This document shows positions 33,600 through 41,895 of a stretch of 64,000 nt of DNA, piece by piece (within the stretch, counting starts at the first letter, position 1; every line of letters begins with the position of its first letter). The notes beneath the pieces were generated by a model. That model saw only the letters and a list, made by a program, of their open reading frames with translations, searched no databases and had not been told where the DNA came from. The stretch is taken from contig CP102272.1 in assembly GCA_025149125.1 (NCBI GenBank), forward strand, positions 2,914,001 through 2,978,000. Reading direction: 5' to 3'. The translations under genes were made by a program, and so were the position numbers. The DNA is from [Clostridium] asparagiforme DSM 15981 (GTDB lineage Bacteria; Bacillota; Clostridia; Lachnospirales; Lachnospiraceae).

Positions 33600-34210
33600 G
33601 GCTCTACATCATACGCCATGGACAGACGGACTGGAACGTGCTTGGCAAGATCCAGGGCCGCCAGGACATCCCGTTAAATGAAACCGGCCGCCGCCAGGCT
33701 GCCTGCCTTGCAAAGGGGATGGAGCGCAGGCCGGTGTCCATGATCTTCTCCAGCCCCCAGAAGCGGGCGTTGGAGACGGCCCAGGCCATCGCGGACAGCC
33801 AGACGGCCCAGGTGACCCGGCTTCCATGGCTGGTGGAGATCGGCTACGGAACCTGGGAAGGGCGCACCGGCGAGGACATCATGACCACGGACCGGGAGCT
33901 GTACAACGCCTGGTGGGAGCACCCGGCCACGGTGGCGCCTCCGGGAGGCGAGACCTTAAATCAGGTGGACGGGCGCTGCGCTGCGGCCTGGGACTACATC
34001 AAAGAGCATATGACCGGGGACACGGCAGTGGTGGCCCACGGCGGCACCCTGGCCCATTTTATCGTGCATCTGCTGAAGGGGCAGCCGGACGCGGAGGAGA
34101 TCGTGGTGGGAAACGCCAGCATCACCACCGTGGAGTACGACCCGGAGACCGGGATCTGCCGGCTGCTGGAGCTCAACGATTGCAGCCACCTGGAGGAGCT
34201 TTTGCAGTGA
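33596..34210 (+). CDS. Histidine phosphatase (phosphoglycerate mutase-like)
   Basis: 204 residues from the ATG of the ATGA overlap. Catalytic RHG in LYIIRHGQTDWN, the second catalytic His in VVAHGGTLAHF near residue 150, and E in EIGYGTWEGRTGED near 80. Family members include phosphoglycerate mutases, alpha-ribazole phosphatase CobC and broad sugar phosphatases; this one lacks features to choose among them. Coupled to the sigma-like gene. Confidence 0.9.
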   Translation: MRLYIIRHGQTDWNVLGKIQGRQDIPLNETGRRQAACLAKGMERRPVSMIFSSPQKRALETAQAIADSQTAQVTRLPWLVEIGYGTWEGRTGEDIMTTDRELYNAWWEHPATVAPPGGETLNQVDGRCAAAWDYIKEHMTGDTAVVAHGGTLAHFIVHLLKGQPDAEEIVVGNASITTVEYDPETGICRLLELNDCSHLEELLQ

Positions 34211-34231
34211 CCCATTGCATTTAACCAGAGA

Positions 34232-34274
34232 AAAGCAGGCGGCTTTGCCCTTTGTGGACAAAGCCGCCTGCTTT
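34232..34274. terminator. Bidirectional terminator between the phosphatase and the FGGY kinase genes
   Basis: AAAGCAGGCGGCTTTG at 34232-34247 pairs with CAAAGCCGCCTGCTTT at 34259-34274. A perfect 16 bp stem between convergent genes. Confidence 0.92.
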
Positions 34275-34316
34275 ATGTTTCGGCGCGCCCGGCGGCGCAC
34301 CTTTTGAAAGCTGTGT

Positions 34317-35855
34317 TTACTGTTTTGCCAGCGCGTGCATCAGCTCAACCGTAGCCGGGTACAGCTTGTCGTACACCTCCTGGAAGGCCTTGTACTGTTC
34401 GTGGGCCTCAGGGTTGGGGTAGAAGGTGCAGCCGGGCTTGATGAACTTGGTCAGGGCGGCGAAGTCCTCGAAGCCCGGGTATTTCACGGCTGTTGCAGCC
34501 ATCATGGCATCGCCGAAGCTGGCTCCGATGGTCACAAGGGGTGTGTTGATCTCCTTGCCGGTGACGTCGGCCACGATCTGCATCCAGTGGGGATTCTGCA
34601 CGCCGCCGCCCACTGCGAAGATCTGGTCGATGTCCACGTTGTCGTGGGCTTCCATGATGCGGATCTGCTGGTTCACCGAGTAGGCCACGGACTCTAAGGC
34701 GCTGCGGTAGAGATGGGCGCGGGTGTGGGCCAGGGTCAGGCCCAGCAGGCAGCCGCAGGCCAGGGGATCGTTGATGGGGGTGCGTTCGCCTGCAAAGTAG
34801 GGCAGAGTGATCAGGCCGTCGCTTCCGGGGGCGATCTGCTCCACGCCCTCCATCATGGTCTGGTAAGCGTCCGGTCCGCCGTCCTTCTCGATGGCCAGGG
34901 CATCCGGGAACAGGTTGTCGCGATACCACTTGGTCAGGGAACCGGCGGCGTTGGTCCCGGCGGAAATGTCGCAGAGACCGGGAACGATGAATTCCTCGCG
35001 CCACAGGCGGTCGTCGTCCACCAGCTCTTTGGTGCCCAGAATCATGTAGATGGAGGAGCCGAACTGGATCATCATCTTTCCGGGGGCCACAACGCCGATG
35101 CTGATGGCCTCCGCGCCGGAGTCGTCGGTTCCTGTGATTACCGGAGTGCCCTCGGCCAGGCCGGTCTCAGCCGCGGCTTTGGCGGTGACGGTGCCTGCGA
35201 TGTCGTTGGCCTCCTTGATAGCGGAGAGCTGGTCCGGACGGCAGATGGGCTTACACAGCTCGGGGTTGGGGGTTCCGTCGCTGTTGTAGAGCGGGTTAAA
35301 GCTGGCCAGTCCCAGGAAACGGTCCACCACGTACTCGCCGGTGAGCTTGGCGGTGATGAAGGTGGAGGCGGTGATGAATTTGTGGGCCCTGGCGTAGACC
35401 TCCGGCTCGTTGTTCTTGATCCAGAGGATCTTGGGCATCACGTCGGAGGAACATAAGGGGCGGCCGTACCATTTCTTGATCTGCTCTTCCCCGTAGAGTT
35501 CGGTTAAGTCCGCCATCTCCCTGGTGGCGCGGGAGTCAATTCCGTAGAGGATGGCCTTGCGCAGGGGACGGCACTCCTCGTCCACGGGCAGGCAGTCCGC
35601 TCCCAGGGCGCTGGCGCCTACGGCCAGAATGTCGTGGGGGTCCACGCCGCTGTCCGCGATCAGCTTGTTACTGATCCGGCAGAAGTCGCCCCACCAGTCC
35701 TCGTCGGCATCGTGCTCATAGTGGCCCGGCTTGGGGTTGGTCATGGCGTGCTCCGCGCTGGCGGTGGCGATGATGTTGCACTCCTGGTCGATAATCACGC
35801 CCTTGCTGGAGTTGGTGCCGGTATCGATTCCCATAAAATACTTTTTGTTATTCAT
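34317..35855 (-). CDS. FGGY-family carbohydrate kinase
   Basis: 512 residues. ATP/sugar-binding N-terminal signature YFMGIDTGTNSSKGVIID, central TGTDDSGAEAIS near 237, and the C-terminal FGGY motif region AVGGGVQNPHWMQIVADVTGKEI near 410. Resembles xylulokinase/gluconokinase members; the substrate cannot be read. It is last in a minus-strand operon with an NhaC antiporter and an amidohydrolase, which belongs to the Amadori-catabolism island and suggests a ketose or sugar acid substrate. Confidence 0.9.
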   Translation of the reverse strand: MNNKKYFMGIDTGTNSSKGVIIDQECNIIATASAEHAMTNPKPGHYEHDADEDWWGDFCRISNKLIADSGVDPHDILAVGASALGADCLPVDEECRPLRKAILYGIDSRATREMADLTELYGEEQIKKWYGRPLCSSDVMPKILWIKNNEPEVYARAHKFITASTFITAKLTGEYVVDRFLGLASFNPLYNSDGTPNPELCKPICRPDQLSAIKEANDIAGTVTAKAAAETGLAEGTPVITGTDDSGAEAISIGVVAPGKMMIQFGSSIYMILGTKELVDDDRLWREEFIVPGLCDISAGTNAAGSLTKWYRDNLFPDALAIEKDGGPDAYQTMMEGVEQIAPGSDGLITLPYFAGERTPINDPLACGCLLGLTLAHTRAHLYRSALESVAYSVNQQIRIMEAHDNVDIDQIFAVGGGVQNPHWMQIVADVTGKEINTPLVTIGASFGDAMMAATAVKYPGFEDFAALTKFIKPGCTFYPNPEAHEQYKAFQEVYDKLYPATVELMHALAKQ

Positions 35856-35894
35856 AGTAACCCTCCAAATTTGTTGTTACGGTTGTATTGGCCG

Positions 35895-37448
35895 TCATCC
35901 CTGTTTTCCCGCCTTGCCGGGCGTTTTCCGCAGATAATAGCTGTGGAGAAACTTGATGGCGATGATCAGGCAGGCGAAGGAGACGGACAGTGTCAGGATC
36001 ACGTTGGAGCCGGAAAGCCCCGCCGTGATATAGCCCACGAAACAGCAGCCCGCCACGGTCATGGCGTAGGGCAGCTGGGTGGTCACATGGTCAATGTGGT
36101 TGCATTCCGTCCCGGCGCTGGACAGGATCGTGGTGTCCGAGATGGGGGAGCAGTTATCGCCGAACACGCTGCCGGCCAGGGTGGCGGACAGGGAGACGGT
36201 GAGCAGCTGCGGGGCCAGGGCGTAGGCCACCGGCGCGATGATCGGAATCAGAATGCTGAAGGTGCCCCAGGCGGTTCCGGTGGAGAAGCTCAAAAACGCG
36301 GCGATCACGAACACGATGGCGGGCAGCAGGAAAATGGGGAAGCTGGCCTTTGCCAGGCAATCGCTGACAAATTCCGGCGTCTGCAAAATGTCGCGGCACA
36401 CGGAGCCGATGGTCCAGGCCAGAAACAGGATGCAGCAGGCCGGAATCATGGTCTTGAAGCCCTCGGTGACGCCGTTCATAAACTGGCGGAAGGTCATGAG
36501 CCCTCTGGGCACGAACATGACGAGAGCCGCAGCCAGGGCTCCGAACCCTCCCCATACCAGGGATTTTGAGGTCTCGCAGCTGCCGAAGGCGCTGCCTAAG
36601 TTCATGTAGGACTCACCGCCCGGAACGAAGAAACCGCCGGTGTGGAGCATGGCCGCGATGGCGAAGAAGATCAGGAGCACGATGGGTAAAAGCATATCCG
36701 CCACCGTGCCGCGGTCGGAGGATTCCGAGAGCATCTCGTTCTCCGATTTCACGGCGCCTAAGTATCCCCTGGCGGCCATGGCCTCCGCATCCACCATAGG
36801 GCCGTAGTCGAGACCGGTCAGAATGATGATGAAGATCATGGCAATGGACAGCAGGGCGTAAAGATTTAAAGGAATCGTGGAGAGGAATACCTCAAATCCG
36901 TTTTGGTAGTAGCCTGTGGCCTCCAGGTTGCTGCCCACTGCGGCTGCCCAGGAAGAGATGGGTGCGATGATGCACACGGGCGCTGCGGTACAGTCGATGA
37001 TATAGGCCAGTTTGGCGCGGCTCACCTTGTATTTGTCGGTCAGCGGTTTCATGACGGTTCCCACGGTCAGGCAGTTGAAATAGTCGTCGATGAAAATGAC
37101 GATGCCGAGCAGCGCGGTGGCCAGCAGAGAGAGCCGTTTGGACTTGATTTTGGTCGCAGCCCATTTCCCGTAGGCCTTGGAGCCTCCGGCCATGGAGATC
37201 ACAAATACCAGGCCTCCCAACATGCAGACAAAGAGGATGATGTACAGGTCCGCGCTGCCCACCATCAGGTCAAATGCGGTGCCCACTGTGCCTGCGATGG
37301 GGTTGAGCCCCATGCCCATGGAGTAGATAAAGGTTCCGGCCATGATGCCGACGAGCAGTGACGATACAACTTCTTTTGATACAAGCGCCAGAGCGATTGC
37401 CAGTACGGGCGGTACGAGAGAGAGCCACCCAGCGTAATATGGTTCCAC
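35895..37448 (-). CDS. NhaC-family Na+/H+ antiporter or sodium-linked organic ion carrier
   Basis: 517 residues with about 12 membrane segments. Family signatures: IVIFIDDYFNCLTVGTVMKPL near 115, CTAAPVCIIAPISSWAA near 150, FSTGTAWGTFSILIPI near 385 and SVFGDNCSPISDTTILSS near 425. NhaC relatives exchange Na+ and H+, sometimes with organic substrates (malate/lactate in MleN). Its position between a sugar kinase and an amidohydrolase suggests either pH/sodium homeostasis tied to the pathway or exchange of a pathway acid. Confidence 0.88.
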   Translation of the reverse strand: MEPYYAGWLSLVPPVLAIALALVSKEVVSSLLVGIMAGTFIYSMGMGLNPIAGTVGTAFDLMVGSADLYIILFVCMLGGLVFVISMAGGSKAYGKWAATKIKSKRLSLLATALLGIVIFIDDYFNCLTVGTVMKPLTDKYKVSRAKLAYIIDCTAAPVCIIAPISSWAAAVGSNLEATGYYQNGFEVFLSTIPLNLYALLSIAMIFIIILTGLDYGPMVDAEAMAARGYLGAVKSENEMLSESSDRGTVADMLLPIVLLIFFAIAAMLHTGGFFVPGGESYMNLGSAFGSCETSKSLVWGGFGALAAALVMFVPRGLMTFRQFMNGVTEGFKTMIPACCILFLAWTIGSVCRDILQTPEFVSDCLAKASFPIFLLPAIVFVIAAFLSFSTGTAWGTFSILIPIIAPVAYALAPQLLTVSLSATLAGSVFGDNCSPISDTTILSSAGTECNHIDHVTTQLPYAMTVAGCCFVGYITAGLSGSNVILTLSVSFACLIIAIKFLHSYYLRKTPGKAGKQG

Positions 37449-37484
37449 GATTCCAATCTCCTTTAATTCCTGATCTTAGTTTTG

Positions 37485-39029
37485 CTAATTTGTGGGGTAA
37501 ACCACGCGGCCGTTCACGAGGGTCATAAAGACCTTCATTCCGCGGGCCTTTGCCGGGTCGACATCGAACAGATTTCCGTCCAGAACGGCGATGTCCGCCA
37601 GCTTTCCGGCTTCCAGGGTGCCAAGCTCCTGCTCGCGGCCCAGATTATACTGTCCGCCGCTTGTCCAGGCCTTTAACAGCTCGGCAACGGTCAGAGTGTT
37701 TTCCTTATTAAAAGGTTCGCCGCCCTCGGGGAACAGGCCGCCCACGGTGTGGTAAACGGATTCCGGGATATCGTCGTAGAGCAGGGGCAGGTCGGTGCCG
37801 CAGGAGATCGTCACGCCGCTGTCCGCCATTTTCCGGCGGTTCCAGTAAAAACGTCCGCGGTCCATGCCGATTTTTTCCTCGATCATGGCGATTTTGCCGG
37901 CGCGGTCCGCGATGGACATGATCTGCGGATAGACCTCCGCGATGATGCCAAGACGGCCCATGCGCTCCAGGTCCGCGGGATCGGAGCACTCCAGGTCGGT
38001 GATGGCCTGGCGGTTCTTCATCTTCCCGTTCTCATCCCTCTGGCACTGCTCAAAAATATCTACGGTTTTGCCGATGGCGCCGTCGCCCTGAGCGTGCAGG
38101 GAGAAACGGAAGCCCTCCTTGTCGGCCGCTAAAGTGTCCCGCTTTAAGCCTTCCCAATCAATGTCCTTGGCGCAGCAGGTGTCGGCGCAGAGGTAGGGCT
38201 TCTTCATCTCGCCTTCCAGCTGGCTGATGGAGCCGTCGGTCATCTGGTTGTAGCCGGAGAAGGACACAAAGTCGCCCTGGAATTTGTCGCGCATGGATTT
38301 TCCGTATTCCAGATTCATAGGCGCGCCTACGGGCTGGCTCATAAAATGAACGCGGGCGGTCAGCTCCTGCCCCTGTTCCAGCTCTGCTAACGCCTCTGTG
38401 AAGCCGTAGAAGTCGTCAAAGCCCATCTCCTTCACCGAGGTGATACCCCGGGAGTTCATCATGGCCAGGTATTTCTTGAATTCCGGCACGGAATAGCTGT
38501 GATCGCTGAGAATGTAGCGGAGCAGCTTCCAGTAGCTCTCGGACCAGCAGGTGTCCGGGGTGAAGCCGTAGGCCGCGCCTGCCGCGCTGTTCATATAGCA
38601 GGTCTCCCCGCCTTCCATGAACAGGATCGCCGGTGTGGCGCCGAATTCCTGATCCAGCTTTTCCTGAGTCAGGCCGCCGAAGCCGGGTCTGACGTTCCGG
38701 GCCAGTACGGTGGCGCCGGGCTTTAACGTATTCTGGTACGCTTTGGCCGCCGACAGAACTTCCTCCTCCGTGGAGCAGCCGCCTAAGTCGGCGCCCGTGA
38801 TGGTCAGAAGATAACCGGTGAAGAAACAGTGTACGTCCACGAAGCCGGGACAGATCAGGCGGTCGCCCAGCTCGTGGATCTCGGTGTTTTCCCCGGCGTA
38901 CTCAGCTCCGTCCGATGGGCCGGAGGCCAGGATCCGGTTGCCTGCGACGGCCACAAAGCCGGGCTGGGGTTCCCTGCCGGAGCCGTCGAAAATGGCGTTG
39001 GAGCGCAATAAAAGGTCTGCTTTCTGCAT
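37485..39029 (-). CDS. YtcJ-like amidohydrolase with altered HxH motif
   Basis: 514 residues from the ATG at 39029 (AAAGGAGG upstream); 72 upstream in-frame residues have no support. Composite amidohydrolase-3 fold: N-terminal beta domain, PGFVDVHCFFTGY where family members have PGFxDxHxH (the second His is Phe), SLHAQGDGAIG near 355 and GTDLPLL near 430. The missing His suggests a mononuclear or changed metal site. Probably cleaves an amide or hydantoin-like bond; first gene of the minus-strand operon. Confidence 0.8.
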   Translation of the reverse strand: MQKADLLLRSNAIFDGSGREPQPGFVAVAGNRILASGPSDGAEYAGENTEIHELGDRLICPGFVDVHCFFTGYLLTITGADLGGCSTEEEVLSAAKAYQNTLKPGATVLARNVRPGFGGLTQEKLDQEFGATPAILFMEGGETCYMNSAAGAAYGFTPDTCWSESYWKLLRYILSDHSYSVPEFKKYLAMMNSRGITSVKEMGFDDFYGFTEALAELEQGQELTARVHFMSQPVGAPMNLEYGKSMRDKFQGDFVSFSGYNQMTDGSISQLEGEMKKPYLCADTCCAKDIDWEGLKRDTLAADKEGFRFSLHAQGDGAIGKTVDIFEQCQRDENGKMKNRQAITDLECSDPADLERMGRLGIIAEVYPQIMSIADRAGKIAMIEEKIGMDRGRFYWNRRKMADSGVTISCGTDLPLLYDDIPESVYHTVGGLFPEGGEPFNKENTLTVAELLKAWTSGGQYNLGREQELGTLEAGKLADIAVLDGNLFDVDPAKARGMKVFMTLVNGRVVYPTN

Positions 39030-39098
39030 GTGAATTCCTCCTTTGATAGATGGATAATGTGAATAAGATAAAAGATTTTTCATACCAATTCTGTGCAA

Positions 39099-39127
39099 AT
39101 CATAACACAGACCAGCTTTAGATTCAA
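39099..39127 (-). promoter_or_regulatory. Promoter of the amidohydrolase-NhaC-kinase operon
   Basis: Minus-strand TTGAAT (39127-39122), 17 bp spacer, TATGAT (39104-39099). Confidence 0.65.
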
Positions 39128-39185
39128 TAAAAAAAAGCCTGTTGGCGGAAGAATTGTAAAAAAGGCCAAAAAACGGCTTGTAATT

Positions 39186-39200
39186 TGTGCAATATGTACA
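39186..39200. promoter_or_regulatory. Operator-like palindrome TGTGCAATATGTACA
   Basis: Imperfect 15 bp palindrome (TGTnCAnnnTGnACA) between divergent promoters. The same 11-base core TGTGCAATATG recurs at 40334-40344 ahead of the frlD promoter, which suggests a common regulator. Confidence 0.45.
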
Positions 39201-39238
39201 TTCGATATTGAGAAGCGGTTGAAAAAGGCCGATGGTCA

Positions 39239-39267
39239 TTGACAAGAAACAGGGATCATGGTATGCT
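39239..39267 (+). promoter_or_regulatory. Promoter of the HAD phosphatase gene
   Basis: TTGACA at 39239-39244, 17 bp spacer, TATGCT at 39262-39267. Confidence 0.75.
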
Positions 39268-39350
39268 CAAAGCGGATCGGAAAATTATGTAACATGTATA
39301 ATGATAGAAGCACTTGAAACATCGGACAGAAATCGTACAGGGGTGAGGAG

Positions 39351-40181
39351 ATGAATGAGATGAGACGGAAACTGATCGCAATGGATTTGGACGGCACGGC
39401 GGTGGACTCGGAGGGCAGACTGGCTCCGGGCGTGAAGGAAGCGATTGTGAACGCCAGGGCGGAGGGGCATATGGTCGCTTTTGTGACCGGGCGGGCGGAC
39501 ACGGATATGGCGGCGCTGGATTGCGGATACGAGTTCGTGGACTATCTTATATTAAATAACGGAGCGAAGCTGGTCCGCGGACACGACCGGACCGTGCTGG
39601 AGAACGAAGTCTTAAACCGGGACGAGGTGGAGAGGCTGATCCGTTTCTGTCAGGAGCGGGATATCCAGGTGTATGTGATCTGCGGCCGGGAATGCTATGC
39701 CAGCAAGCGCGGCGAGCGCCTGGAGCGCTACATGAATTCCATTGGTTGCTGTCCCCACTATTTCGAGGATATTTCCCAGGTGCCCACGGACCGGGTGGAG
39801 GGCATGACCATCCTGGGGGAGGCGGCTCCGGTGTGTTCGGCCATCAGGGAGCAGGGCTTCAACCTGCGCGCCGTGATCTCCGAGCCTTTCTGTGTGGATG
39901 TGATGAACCCGCAGGTCAACAAGTGGAATGGTCTTAAGGAACTGCTGCGCCGGATCGGGATGGAGCGGGAGGACGTGGTGGCTGTGGGCGACTACGACAA
40001 CGACCTGGAGATGATTCTGCAGTCCGGGATCGGCGTTGCGGTGGGCAACGCCAGGGAGTGCGTGAAAGCCCGGGCGGATTACGTGACGGTCCGGGACAAC
40101 GAGGCCGGAGCAGTGGCGGACATGATCAACGAGCTGGTGTTGGGCAGAACCTCCGGGCTCTGTCTGAAAAACGCAGTGTAG
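39351..40181 (+). CDS. Cof-type HAD-superfamily phosphatase
   Basis: 276 residues. HAD motif I AMDLDGTAVDSEG, motif II VTGRADTD, Lys in VNKWNGL, and motif IV VGDYDNDLEMILQSGIGVAVGNA. C2B cap with several Cys (VICGRECYASKRG, SIGCCPHYF). It sits between the two arms of the Amadori island, so a sugar-phosphate substrate is plausible, but nothing in the sequence fixes this. Confidence 0.9.
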   Translation: MNEMRRKLIAMDLDGTAVDSEGRLAPGVKEAIVNARAEGHMVAFVTGRADTDMAALDCGYEFVDYLILNNGAKLVRGHDRTVLENEVLNRDEVERLIRFCQERDIQVYVICGRECYASKRGERLERYMNSIGCCPHYFEDISQVPTDRVEGMTILGEAAPVCSAIREQGFNLRAVISEPFCVDVMNPQVNKWNGLKELLRRIGMEREDVVAVGDYDNDLEMILQSGIGVAVGNARECVKARADYVTVRDNEAGAVADMINELVLGRTSGLCLKNAV

Positions 40182-40209
40182 ACGTTCGGATTATATAGAA
40201 GCTGAAGTG

Positions 40210-40268
40210 AGGGGATCCCGTAGGAGAGCGGATCGATTGATGCCGCCGTCCTGCTGGGATCCCTTTTT
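40210..40268 (+). terminator. Terminator of the HAD gene
   Basis: AGGGGATCCC at 40210-40219 pairs with GGGATCCCTT at 40256-40265, followed by a T run. Confidence 0.75.
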
Positions 40269-40333
40269 GGTATAAAAATTTAGGGTCCCTATTTAGCTTG
40301 TGGAGGATTAATGAGAAAAAATGGAAAAATCTA

Positions 40334-40348
40334 TGTGCAATATGCATA
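40334..40348. promoter_or_regulatory. Operator-like palindrome TGTGCAATATGCATA
   Basis: Inner TGCA-ATA-TGCA symmetric element 34 bp upstream of the frlD -35; shares its core with the element at 39186-39200. Confidence 0.45.
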
Positions 40349-40381
40349 TAAATAAAATTCAAATATGTAGAAAATAATAAA

Positions 40382-40410
40382 TTGACACAAGGAAGTGAAT
40401 CTGCTATACT
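40382..40410 (+). promoter_or_regulatory. Promoter of the frlD-SGNH-frlC operon
   Basis: TTGACA at 40382-40387, 17 bp spacer, TATACT at 40405-40410. Confidence 0.85.
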
Positions 40411-40460
40411 TCAAGCGGTATAAAAAACTGAATAACATATATAAGGCAAGGAGGAGAACG

Positions 40461-41255
40461 ATGAAAGTTGCGGCAATAGGCGATAATTGCATCGACGTAT
40501 ACGAGCGGATCGGCAAAAAGTATCCCACCGGCAATGTAGTGGATACCGGCGTCAACATTCAGAAGCTGGGAATTCCGGTTTCCGTGATCAGCACCACCGG
40601 GTCGGACGAGAACGGCGTCTGGATGGTGGAGGCGCTGACAAAGGAAGGCCTGGATTTAAGCCACTTCAAGGTGGGGGACGGAGCCACCGCCATTACATAC
40701 ATGGATATGGACGGCCTTGACCGGGTTCATGGCGATTACGTGGAGGGCGTGCTGGAGAACATCGTTTTTGACGACGAGGATATCCGCTTCGCTGCGGAGC
40801 ACGATCTGGTCCATACCGCGCTGTGGGGAAAGGCGGAGGACGCCCTGCCGAAGATCAAGGCGCTGTCCGGTGCGAAGATCAGCTTTGACTATGCGGACCG
40901 CCTGGACCATGAGCTGGTGGAGCAGACGCTGCCTTACGTGGATTACGGATTTTATTCCTACCACAAGGAGCGGGATCCCTTTATCGAGGGCTACTTAAAG
41001 GACAAGGTGGACCGCGGGATGAAGATCGCGGTGGCGACCTTCGGCGACAAGGGAAGCCTGGCCTACGACGGCAAGCAGTTCTACGAGGGCGGCATTTATC
41101 CGGCCAAGCTGGTGAACACCGTGGGCGCCGGGGACAGCTTCATCGCCGGTTTCCTGTACGAGATTCTCATGGGTTCGGACATTGAGAAGTGTCTGGACAC
41201 CGGAGCCAGAGTGGCGGCCAAGGTTGTCAGCACCTTTAATCCCTGGGAGGATTAA
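40461..41255 (+). CDS. Fructoselysine-6-kinase-like PfkB kinase (paralogue 1)
   Basis: 264 residues from the ATG at 40461 (GGAGGAGAA upstream). FrlD pattern: MKVAAIGDNCIDVYERIGKKYPTGN, LDLSHFKVGDGATAITYMDMDG, GDYVEGVL, HTALWGKAEDALPKI and the catalytic NTVGAGDSFIAGFL. It differs from E. coli FrlD and from the second copy at 46398 at the sugar-binding GGN, which is TGN here, and in VNVAVY, which is VDTGVN. It probably phosphorylates C6 of a glycated amine, perhaps a different one. First gene of a five-gene operon. Confidence 0.8.
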   Translation: MKVAAIGDNCIDVYERIGKKYPTGNVVDTGVNIQKLGIPVSVISTTGSDENGVWMVEALTKEGLDLSHFKVGDGATAITYMDMDGLDRVHGDYVEGVLENIVFDDEDIRFAAEHDLVHTALWGKAEDALPKIKALSGAKISFDYADRLDHELVEQTLPYVDYGFYSYHKERDPFIEGYLKDKVDRGMKIAVATFGDKGSLAYDGKQFYEGGIYPAKLVNTVGAGDSFIAGFLYEILMGSDIEKCLDTGARVAAKVVSTFNPWED

Positions 41256-41259
41256 ATAT

Positions 41260-41880
41260 ATGAAGAAACGGATTCTTTGTTATGGGGATTCCAACACCTG
41301 GGGCTACAAGCCGGTGACCGGGGAGCGCTACGACGAGGATGAGCGCTTTACCGGGGTTCTGGCCCGGGAGCTGGGAGAGGACTACCGGGTGGTGGAGGAA
41401 GGCCTGGTGGGCCGCACCACCGTTTTCTCCGACCGGATGGAACCGGAGCGGTGCGGAATCGAGCACCTGCTGCCATTTATCCTCTCGCAGCTTCCGCTGG
41501 ACTACATGGTCATTATGCTGGGCACCAACGACACCAAGACCCATTTCCATGTGAATGCTAAGGAGATCGGGTATGGGATGGAGGAGCTGATCATCAAAGC
41601 GCAGCACATCCTGCGCATCCGCGGTTCAAAGGCAAAGATCCTGCTGGTGGCGCCGGTTCCCATCTGCCCGGAGGACGACCCCATGTTCGGTCCCGAATCC
41701 GCAGAGAAGAGCGAGGAATTAGGCGGGGTGTACCGGGAGCTGGCCCGTACCTGGGACTGTCTGTACCTGGACGCCAAAACCGTGACCAGGGAAGTCGGAG
41801 GGGACAAAATCCATCTGACTGCCAACGCGCACAGCGCCCTTGGAAGGGCGATTGCAGCAATCATAAAAGAAAATGAATAA
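41260..41880 (+). CDS. SGNH/GDSL-family hydrolase
   Basis: 206 residues from the ATG at 41260. SGNH blocks: I, ILCYGDSNTWG; III, MLGTNDTK near 85; V, DKIHLTANAHSALG near the end with the Asp/His pair. No signal peptide, so intracellular. It resembles arylesterase/lipolytic SGNH proteins acting on esters. In this operon it may remove acyl groups from imported glycated compounds; the substrate is unknown. Confidence 0.88.
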   Translation: MKKRILCYGDSNTWGYKPVTGERYDEDERFTGVLARELGEDYRVVEEGLVGRTTVFSDRMEPERCGIEHLLPFILSQLPLDYMVIMLGTNDTKTHFHVNAKEIGYGMEELIIKAQHILRIRGSKAKILLVAPVPICPEDDPMFGPESAEKSEELGGVYRELARTWDCLYLDAKTVTREVGGDKIHLTANAHSALGRAIAAIIKENE

Positions 41881-41895
41881 AGGGGGTAATTTACT

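Larger units (their letters stand above)
39030..39350. other. Divergent regulatory region
   Basis: No gene in this 321 bp stretch. It contains the minus-strand promoter (39099-39127), the palindromic element (39186-39200) and the plus-strand promoter (39239-39267). Confidence 0.6.
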
